Under the pieces are notes generated by a model that saw nothing but the letters and a program-made list of their open reading frames with translations, searched no databases and was not told the origin of the DNA. Positions 1 to 5,198 of a stretch of DNA of 5,467 nt are shown piece after piece; position 1 is the stretch's first letter; the number at the start of each line of letters is the position of its first letter. The DNA is taken from positions 1 through 5,467 of the forward strand of contig JALUMZ010000321.1 in NCBI GenBank assembly GCA_027055635.1. Reading direction: 5' to 3'. The stretch comes from Campylobacteraceae bacterium. Its GTDB lineage: Bacteria > Campylobacterota > Campylobacteria > Campylobacterales > Sulfurospirillaceae. The translations under genes were made by a program, and so were the position numbers.

Positions 1-239
1 GGGAGTTTTGTGTACTTGACAAAGAGAGAGCTCCTGCTATGCTTCCGGGCATCTATGCAGAGGTAGATCCTGACAAATGTGTAGCATGTGATATATGCAC
101 CACCCAATACAAATGCCCACCAATGCATTATAATGAAGATCATAAGATAGAGATAGACCCATTCTTATGTATAGGCTGTGACGCATGTATAGATGATTTA
201 TGTCCAACAGATGCGTTTATAGAAAGGAAGTTGAAATGA
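1..239 (+). CDS. iorA: Indolepyruvate ferredoxin oxidoreductase alpha subunit, C-terminal ferredoxin-like end (5' truncated by window)
   Basis: Only the last 78 codons are present; the frame is already open at base 3, so the ATG at 39 is an internal Met and not the start. The visible part carries two four-cysteine [4Fe-4S] motifs. The first has cysteines encoded at 78, 87, 96 and 114 (CxxCxxCx5CP). The second has them at 168, 177, 186 and 201 (CxxCxxCx4CP). The last spacing in each is longer than the classical ferredoxin x3, which I recall as a trait of IorA. IorA is the thiamine-diphosphate subunit that, with IorB, converts arylpyruvate, CoA and oxidised ferredoxin to arylacetyl-CoA, CO2 and reduced ferredoxin in the cytoplasm. 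The thiamine-diphosphate domains lie outside the window, so the assignment rests on this tail plus the adjoining iorB. The TGA stop overlaps the iorB start as ATGA, indicating translational coupling. Another 2-oxoacid:ferredoxin oxidoreductase is possible but less likely. Confidence 0.88.
   Translation, partial: EFCVLDKERAPAMLPGIYAEVDPDKCVACDICTTQYKCPPMHYNEDHKIEIDPFLCIGCDACIDDLCPTDAFIERKLK
224..230 (+). promoter_or_regulatory. Ribosome binding site that fixes the iorB start
   Basis: AAGGAAG lies inside the last codons of iorA and ends 5 bases before the ATG at 236. It supports 236 as the iorB start instead of the in-frame ATG at 200, which would overlap iorA by 40 bases and put 12 extra residues before the conserved N-terminal strand and glycine loop. 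Confidence 0.75.
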
Positions 240-769
240 AATATCAAGTTGTAATTGCTGGAATTGGTGGTCAAGGAGCTGTATTTTTGGTAAAAGTTTT
301 GAGTATTGCAGCGGGATTAAAAGATCAAAAGTGTTTAGGTACTGAAAATCATGGCATGAGCCAAAGAGGTGGTTCAGTATCTTGCTATGTCAAGGTTGGA
401 GATTTCTACTCTCCTGCCATAGATGAAGGGCAAGCGGATCTACTTATCGCACTTGAGGGAAATGAGGGTTTAAGAAACATACAGTATCTAAAAAAAGATG
501 GTGGGACTATCATTGTAAATGCTGATGAAAAATTTCCAAATATAGAGTATAAAACGGTTAAGATTGACGCTTTTGCAAAAGCTACAAATGGTGAGATTCC
601 TATACAAGCGCTAAATGTCTATATGTTAGGTGTAGCACTTGCAAAAGATCCAAACTTTCCTTTTAACTTAGGAGATATAGAAGAGGCCATAAAAGTGATG
701 AATGCAAAAATGGCAGATAAAAATATAGCTGTACTTCACAAAGCTATAGAAGATAGTAGGAGTGTATAG
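236..769 (+). CDS. iorB: Indolepyruvate ferredoxin oxidoreductase beta subunit
   Basis: This 177-residue protein is the smaller subunit of the ferredoxin-dependent arylpyruvate oxidoreductase and belongs to the 2-oxoacid:acceptor oxidoreductase gamma family (POR-type catalytic domain). After a short beta strand it shows the glycine-rich loop GIGGQG at residues 9-14. The family segment HGMSQRGG follows at 39-46, then a strand and acidic segment (ALEGNEGLR, 72-80) and a Met-Leu-Gly helix near 130-132. Full length is normal for IorB. It has no iron-sulfur motif, as expected, because IorA carries the clusters. The start at 236 overlaps the iorA stop by four bases, and its TAG stop is followed directly by the ATG of the first ligase. 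AGGAG at 758-762, inside its 3' end, serves as that ligase's ribosome binding site. The family is clear; the preference for indole-, phenyl- or hydroxyphenylpyruvate cannot be read from the sequence. Confidence 0.93.
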   Translation: MKYQVVIAGIGGQGAVFLVKVLSIAAGLKDQKCLGTENHGMSQRGGSVSCYVKVGDFYSPAIDEGQADLLIALEGNEGLRNIQYLKKDGGTIIVNADEKFPNIEYKTVKIDAFAKATNGEIPIQALNVYMLGVALAKDPNFPFNLGDIEEAIKVMNAKMADKNIAVLHKAIEDSRSV

Positions 770-2065
770 ATGATATGGTCAAAAGATGAGACACTAAGCA
801 GAGATGAGCTGGAAAAACTGCAGACAAAAAGATTGAAAGAGACGGTTGCTAGAGTTTATGGTGCTGTTCCTTTTTACAAAAAGAGATTTGAAGAGTTAGG
901 ATTGGTGCCCGAGGATATAAAATCAATCCATGATATCTCAAAATTACCTTTTACAAAAAAGCAAGACTTAAGAGATAATTACCCTTTTGGACTCTTCGCA
1001 GTAGAGCAAGATGCAGTTGTAAGAATCCACAGCTCAAGTGGTACAACAGGAAAACCGACTGTCGTAGGATACACGAAAAGTGATATGGATGTCTGGAATG
1101 AAGTGATGGCAAGATGCTATACCATGAGTGGAGTAAACTCGGAAGACACGGTACATAATGCTTATGGATACGGACTTTTCACAGGAGGGCTTGGGCTTCA
1201 TGATGGTGCTCAAACAGTTGGTGCTGCGGTCGTTCCAAGCTCTGGTGGTTTTACTTCAAGACAACTTCTTTTGATGAAAGACTTTAGCTCAACCGTACTT
1301 GCTTCTACTCCATCATTTGCATTACACCTTGCCGAAGTTGCGCTAAAAGAGGGGTATGACCTCAAAAAAGATTTCAAACTAAAGTGTGGTATCTTTGGAG
1401 CAGAACCGACAAGTGAGGGCTTAAAAGAAGAAGTCGCAAAAGTTTGGGGTATAGAGTACTATGAGATATACGGTATGAGTGAAATCATAGGACCTGGAGT
1501 CTCAAACAGTTGTAAAGAGCATAATGGATTGCATATATTTGAAGATCACTTCTACCCTGAAATCATTGATTCAAAAACTGGTGAAGTTTTACCTTATGGT
1601 GAAAAAGGAGAATTAGTTATCACCTCTTTGACAAAACAGGCATTTCCTATCATCAGGTACAGAACAGGCGATATCACAAGCTTGGATCAGACACCTTGCA
1701 GATGTGGACGAACACATGTAAGGATGAAAAGTGTGATGGGAAGAGCAGATGATATGCTTATCGTAAATGGTGTTAATGTTTTTCCATCTCAAGTCGAGCA
1801 TGTCTTGGCAAATGTCGAAGAGATAACACTAAATTATCAAATCATAGCAGATAAAAAAGGTTATCTTGACAGCTTGGAAATCATGGTCGAAGTAAATGAC
1901 CAAATGCCGATGGACAGCATAGGAGCACTGGAAAACCTCAAAAAGAAAATCCAAAGTGAGCTTTTAAATAACCTATATATAAATGCAAAAATCAAACTCG
2001 TAGAGCCAAGAAGCATAGAGAGAAGCATGGGCAAAGCAGTACGAGTTATAGACAAAAGGAAGTAA
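770..2065 (+). CDS. paaK: Phenylacetate-CoA ligase, copy 1
   Basis: This 431-residue cytoplasmic enzyme of the adenylate-forming (ANL) superfamily converts arylacetate, ATP and CoA to arylacetyl-CoA, AMP and PPi. Visible motifs are the phosphate-binding loop SSSGTTGKPT (88-97), the PaaK segment AYGYGLFTGGLG (131-142), FGAEP (209-213), YGMSE (234-238), EDHFYPEI (258-265), RYRTGD (296-301), PCRCGR (309-314), GRADDML (324-330) and NGVNVFPSQ (333-341). GKA at 421-423 holds the usual adenylation lysine, Lys422. Length is typical. The cysteine pair before GR and the TGD form differ from E. coli PaaK as I recall it and look like the anaerobe-type clade. It starts with no gap after iorB, with AGGAG seven bases upstream. 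Residue 420, just before GKA, is Met, where copy 2 has Glu. The aryl segment is closer to canonical PaaK than in copy 2, so phenylacetate is the better guess here. Other arylacetates are possible. Confidence 0.95.
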   Translation: MIWSKDETLSRDELEKLQTKRLKETVARVYGAVPFYKKRFEELGLVPEDIKSIHDISKLPFTKKQDLRDNYPFGLFAVEQDAVVRIHSSSGTTGKPTVVGYTKSDMDVWNEVMARCYTMSGVNSEDTVHNAYGYGLFTGGLGLHDGAQTVGAAVVPSSGGFTSRQLLLMKDFSSTVLASTPSFALHLAEVALKEGYDLKKDFKLKCGIFGAEPTSEGLKEEVAKVWGIEYYEIYGMSEIIGPGVSNSCKEHNGLHIFEDHFYPEIIDSKTGEVLPYGEKGELVITSLTKQAFPIIRYRTGDITSLDQTPCRCGRTHVRMKSVMGRADDMLIVNGVNVFPSQVEHVLANVEEITLNYQIIADKKGYLDSLEIMVEVNDQMPMDSIGALENLKKKIQSELLNNLYINAKIKLVEPRSIERSMGKAVRVIDKRK

Positions 2066-2066
2066 A

Positions 2067-2495
2067 ATGAAATACAAGATTCAACAATTATCAGTTTTTT
2101 TAGAAAATAGAACGGGAGAGTTGGCAGATTTTACAAAAGTATTGTCCGAAAATGGTGTTTCAATCAAATCTATTATACTTGCAGATTCAAGTGATTTTGG
2201 ACTGGTTCGCTCCATCGTTGACAATCCCCAAAAAGCAAAAGCTGTGCTCGAAGATGCAGGTTTTAGTGTAAGATTTAGTGAAGTTTTTGGTGTTAAGATA
2301 GAGGATTATGTAGGAAGTTTTGACAAAGTCATAGAGACACTTGCTAAAGAGAATATAAACATATACTATACTTATAGTTTTTATGAGTCACAAACCGGTA
2401 TATTTATATTTAGTGTAGATAACATCACTAAAGCAGTCGAATCTCTACAAAACAATGGTGTCCAAATCGTAGAAGCCAAACACTTCTACATGTAG
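2067..2495 (+). CDS. Tandem ACT-domain protein (probable amino-acid-binding regulator)
   Basis: This 142-residue protein appears to be two ACT domains and nothing else. The first spans about residues 4-70 and keeps the ligand-loop signature ENRTGELADF (13-22) before its first helix. The second spans about 72-140 and has a degenerate loop (EDYVGSFDKV, 79-88) but a good strand-helix pattern ending in QNNGVQIVEA. Stand-alone double ACT proteins (COG4747 type) commonly sit beside paaK and ior genes in anaerobes; they are thought to bind amino acids, but their targets are mostly undefined. It has no catalytic, DNA-binding or membrane part. AAGGA in the last codons of the preceding ligase lies six bases upstream, and the gene sits between the two ligase copies. 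I infer that it senses an aromatic amino acid or related acid and modulates a neighbouring enzyme. A ligand cannot be deduced. Confidence 0.88.
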   Translation: MKYKIQQLSVFLENRTGELADFTKVLSENGVSIKSIILADSSDFGLVRSIVDNPQKAKAVLEDAGFSVRFSEVFGVKIEDYVGSFDKVIETLAKENINIYYTYSFYESQTGIFIFSVDNITKAVESLQNNGVQIVEAKHFYM

Positions 2496-2498
2496 AGG
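2495..2498 (+). promoter_or_regulatory. Ribosome binding site of paaK copy 2, overlapping the ACT gene stop
   Basis: GAGG begins on the last base of the TAG stop of the ACT gene and ends five bases before the ATG at 2504. The two genes are likely translationally coupled. The match is shorter than at the other junctions. Confidence 0.55.
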
Positions 2499-2503
2499 TT
2501 ATT

Positions 2504-3802
2504 ATGACATACAGTAAAAACGAGAGTCTAAGCAAGGATGAGCTAGAAACCCTGCAACTTCAAAGGTTAAAAGAGACACTTGAGCGAGTATATAATCTTG
2601 TGCCATTTTATAAAGAAAAGTTTAATGAATTGAGCATAAAACCAACCGATATAAAGAGTTTGGAAGATATATCAAAGCTGCCTTTTACTAAAAAACAGGA
2701 CTTAAGAGACAACTATCCGTATGGGCTTTTTGCGGTCGATATGGATCAAGTAGTGAGGATTCACAGCTCTAGCGGAACTACTGGCAAACCAACGGTCGTG
2801 GGATATACTGAACATGATATGGATGTCTGGAGTGAAGTGATGGCTAGAGTCTTTACTATGGGTGGTCTTACAAGCAGAGATATACTTCAAAATTCAACAG
2901 GATACGGGCTATTTACCGGCGGTCTTGGTTTTCACACAGCGGCTGAACGCATGAAGATGGCAGTCATACCAAGCTCAACCGGTTTCACTTCAAGACAGCT
3001 TTTGCTCTTAAAAGATTTTAAAGCAACAGCTATAACAGGAACTCCGTCATTTGCACTTCATATGGCAGAAAAGGCAAAGTCTGAAGGGTATGATATAAAA
3101 AAAGATTTTAACCTGAAAGTAGGATTTTTTGGAGCTGAGCCTGCTAGTGAAGGGCTTAAAAACGAGATAGCAAAAGTGTGGGGGATAGAGTATGTAGAGG
3201 TTTACGGACTCTCTGAAATCATAGGTCCGGGAGTCGCATCTAGTTGCAGACATTCCCATCTACTGCATATAAACGAGGATCACTTCTATCCTGAAATCAT
3301 AGACCCAAAAACTCTAAAAGTTCTACCCGAGGGTCAAAGAGGTGAGTTAGTAGTGACATCTCTAACAAAGCAGGCACTCCCTATCATCAGATACAGGACT
3401 GGAGATATAACAAGTTTGACTAGAATCCCTTGTAAATGTGGCAGAACACTAGCTCGCATAGAGAGTATCGTCGGTAGAGCTGATGATATGCTAGTGATAA
3501 ACGGTGTAAATGTATTTCCATCCCAAATCGAGCATGTTCTCTCTTTGATAGAGGGCATAACGCTCAATTATCAAATAATTGCACACAAGAAGGGCTACCT
3601 CGATAAACTCCAGATAGATATAGAGTTAAATGAAGATATAATGAGTGAAAATGTGAGTGAATTGGAAAATCTTCAAAAACATATACAGCACGAAATGTTA
3701 AACAACCTCTACATAAATGTAGATGTCAAACTCGTCGCTCCAAAATCAATCATAAGAAGCGAGGGAAAAGCGATAAGAGTAATAGATAAAAGAAAGGGAT
3801 GA
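2504..3802 (+). CDS. paaK: Phenylacetate-CoA ligase, copy 2 (diverged paralogue)
   Basis: This 432-residue ANL-superfamily ligase aligns with copy 1 from end to end without a gap, about 300 of 431 positions identical by hand count. It keeps SSSGTTGKPT (88-97), FGAEP (209-213), YGLSE (234-238), RYRTGD (296-301), PCKCGR (309-314), GRADDML (324-330) and the GKA lysine (Lys422), so it should be an active arylacetate-CoA ligase. Differences cluster in the segment expected to line the aryl pocket. Residues 131-132 are Ser-Thr (Ala-Tyr in copy 1), 143 is Phe (Leu), and 145-146 are Thr-Ala (Asp-Gly). Residues 174-180 also differ strongly. A different acid such as indoleacetate or 4-hydroxyphenylacetate is therefore plausible but unproven. 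Synonymous codons in conserved blocks differ heavily from copy 1, pointing to an old duplication. The stop is one base from the next ATG, and AAGGG in the terminal Lys-Arg-Lys-Gly codons is that gene's ribosome binding site. Confidence 0.94.
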   Translation: MTYSKNESLSKDELETLQLQRLKETLERVYNLVPFYKEKFNELSIKPTDIKSLEDISKLPFTKKQDLRDNYPYGLFAVDMDQVVRIHSSSGTTGKPTVVGYTEHDMDVWSEVMARVFTMGGLTSRDILQNSTGYGLFTGGLGFHTAAERMKMAVIPSSTGFTSRQLLLLKDFKATAITGTPSFALHMAEKAKSEGYDIKKDFNLKVGFFGAEPASEGLKNEIAKVWGIEYVEVYGLSEIIGPGVASSCRHSHLLHINEDHFYPEIIDPKTLKVLPEGQRGELVVTSLTKQALPIIRYRTGDITSLTRIPCKCGRTLARIESIVGRADDMLVINGVNVFPSQIEHVLSLIEGITLNYQIIAHKKGYLDKLQIDIELNEDIMSENVSELENLQKHIQHEMLNNLYINVDVKLVAPKSIIRSEGKAIRVIDKRKG

Positions 3803-3803
3803 T

Positions 3804-4823
3804 ATGGAGTATAGATATATAGGAAAAAGTGGACTAAGGGTCACACCTATTTGCTTAGGAACTATGACTTTTGGAAGTTTTTGCGATAAAAAAGAGTCTT
3901 TTAGGATTATGGATAAAGCGTATGAGCGAGGTATAAACTTTTTTGATACTGCCGAACTCTATCCTGTACCTCCGTCTGCTCATTATGCTGGCTTGACTGA
4001 AGAGATAGTAGGTGAGTGGCTTAAGGACAAACCAAGAGACTCTATCATCATCGCCTCAAAAGTAGCAGGTGCAGCAAACGGGTGGTTTGTTCCACCTATC
4101 AGGCATGGGCTTACTGCGATAGACAGATTTCATATCACAAAGGCGCTTGATGGCACACTAAAAAGACTCAAAACTGACTATATAGACCTTTATCAAGTGC
4201 ATTGGCCGGATATGAGTGTGCCTATAGAAGAGTCACTATATGTTTTAGACGAGTTTATAAAAGCCGGCAAGATTCGATATATCGGTACTTCAAATGATAG
4301 TAGCTATGGACTGACAAAGGCAAACGAAGTCTCAAAATTTAAAGATTTGGCAAGATTCCAATCAATCCAAAATAACTTTTCCATGCTAAATAGAAGATTT
4401 TTAGATGAGTTGGCAACTGTTTGTCAAAAAGAGAATATATCTCTTCTGCCCTACTCTCCTTTGGCCGGTGGTGTATTGAGCGGAAAATATAATCAAAAAA
4501 TTCTACCTCCAAAAGCAAGATTTACACAATACTTAAATGATCCAAATCCTAGGATGCAAACTCAAGCCAAAAGATTTGTCAACGCTAAAACTCTAAATTC
4601 TACAGAAAAATACTTAGAAATTGCAAATGAATATGGTGTAAATCTAACTACTTTAGCGACTGCTTGGAGTAAACAATTTGATTTTATAGCTTCAACTATC
4701 ATAGGAGCGAGCATGGCAGAGCAACTTGATGTCATATTTGATGCATTAGATTATGATATAAGTGATGAGTTAAATCAAAAACTAGACCAAGTGCATCAGG
4801 AGATTTTATATCCCATGGGATAA
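3804..4823 (+). CDS. Aldo/keto reductase, Tas-like
   Basis: This 339-residue protein is a TIM-barrel NADPH-type oxidoreductase that reduces a carbonyl to an alcohol, or the reverse, in the cytoplasm. The catalytic tetrad is visible as Asp48 (NFFDTAELY), Tyr53, Lys86 (IIASKV) and His133 (YQVHWP). Further family marks are GKIRYIGTSN (155-164), Gln189-Asn190, LLPYSPLAGGVLSGKY (214-229) and the cofactor-binding TIIGAS near 298-303. AELYPVPP, GLTEE and the ending VHQEILYP closely resemble E. coli Tas as I recall it. It lacks the insert Tas has after the HWP motif. E. coli tas is known for suppressing tyrosine auxotrophy in a prephenate dehydrogenase defect, an intriguing match to the aromatic genes upstream, but the true substrate is unknown. 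Start: ATG one base after the ligase stop, AAGGG at 3794-3798. It ends nine bases before the DUF805 gene. Confidence 0.92.
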   Translation: MEYRYIGKSGLRVTPICLGTMTFGSFCDKKESFRIMDKAYERGINFFDTAELYPVPPSAHYAGLTEEIVGEWLKDKPRDSIIIASKVAGAANGWFVPPIRHGLTAIDRFHITKALDGTLKRLKTDYIDLYQVHWPDMSVPIEESLYVLDEFIKAGKIRYIGTSNDSSYGLTKANEVSKFKDLARFQSIQNNFSMLNRRFLDELATVCQKENISLLPYSPLAGGVLSGKYNQKILPPKARFTQYLNDPNPRMQTQAKRFVNAKTLNSTEKYLEIANEYGVNLTTLATAWSKQFDFIASTIIGASMAEQLDVIFDALDYDISDELNQKLDQVHQEILYPMG

Positions 4824-4827
4824 GGAG
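4822..4827 (+). promoter_or_regulatory. Strong ribosome binding site of the DUF805 gene
   Basis: AAGGAG uses the last two bases of the reductase TAA stop and ends five bases before the ATG at 4833. It is the closest match in the window to the consensus and supports both the chosen start and coupling to the upstream gene. Confidence 0.7.
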
Positions 4828-4832
4828 AAAAG

Positions 4833-5198
4833 ATGAATTGGTACATAACCGTTTTAAAAAAATATGCTGTTTTTAGTGGAAGAGCTACTAGGAGTGAGTA
4901 TGGATATTTTATACTTATCAACACAATCATAACTCTTATACTGATTGTCATTGGAAACAGTATCGGAAATAATCTTTTGGATACTGTTTACTCTCTTGGT
5001 GTATTTGTACCAACTTTGGCAGTAACAGCAAGGAGATTGCATGACATAGGCAAAAGCGGTTGGTGGCAATTGTTGCTTTTCATACCAATCATAGGTATCA
5101 TTACTTTGATAATTTTTTTAGTCAAAGATAGTATGCCGTTTGATAATCTATATGGCCCAAACCCAAAAGAGTTATTGGATTCTAATCATCCAGTTTGA
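4833..5198 (+). CDS. DUF805 family inner-membrane protein
   Basis: This 121-residue protein is of the DUF805 (YhaH/YhaI-like) family, whose molecular function is unknown. The family marks are in order: FSGRATRSEY at 14-23, ARRLHDIGKSGWW at 66-78 and NLYGPNP at 105-111. Three hydrophobic segments are visible at about 25-42, 48-66 and 79-98, with the positively charged ARRLHD stretch between the second and third, so an integral inner-membrane protein is expected. There is no signal peptide. Length is typical. The residue after RSEY is Gly, where I recall Trp as common. It is the last gene of the plus-strand run, and its final 27 bases overlap the 3' end of the convergent gene. No link to aromatic metabolism is evident; it may simply be carried in the transcript. 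Confidence 0.9.
   Translation: MNWYITVLKKYAVFSGRATRSEYGYFILINTIITLILIVIGNSIGNNLLDTVYSLGVFVPTLAVTARRLHDIGKSGWWQLLLFIPIIGIITLIIFLVKDSMPFDNLYGPNPKELLDSNHPV

Noticed and set aside
39..41. ATG at 39 as the start of a short stand-alone ferredoxin gene
   Set aside because: The same frame is open back to the window edge with plausible protein sequence, there is no good ribosome binding site before it, and the ATGA overlap with iorB fits the end of iorA.
200..235. Longer iorB beginning at the ATG at 200
   Set aside because: It would overlap iorA by 40 bases and add residues unlike the family N-terminus; the site AAGGAAG directly precedes the ATG at 236.
1613..2055. Minus-strand open frames at 1613-1801 and 1861-2055 inside paaK copy 1
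   Set aside because: They are antisense to a strongly conserved enzyme, have no ribosome binding sites or family features, and are explained as shadows.
2702..3567. Minus-strand open frames at 2702-2890, 3047-3259 and 3334-3567 inside paaK copy 2
   Set aside because: They are antisense to conserved ligase motifs with shadow-like composition; no independent support.
770..3802. The paaK pair as a direct repeat or recent tandem duplication
   Set aside because: Synonymous sites differ heavily, so there is no useful DNA-level repeat; it is recorded as an old paralogous pair.
4854..5069. Minus-strand open frame inside the DUF805 gene
   Set aside because: It is antisense to a gene with clear DUF805 motifs and has no recognisable features.
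5104..5127. CTTTGA/TCAAAG inverted repeat around a T-run as a terminator for the minus-strand gene
   Set aside because: The stem is only 6 bp and AT-rich, it lies in the DUF805 coding sequence, and on the minus strand the run after it is not T-rich.
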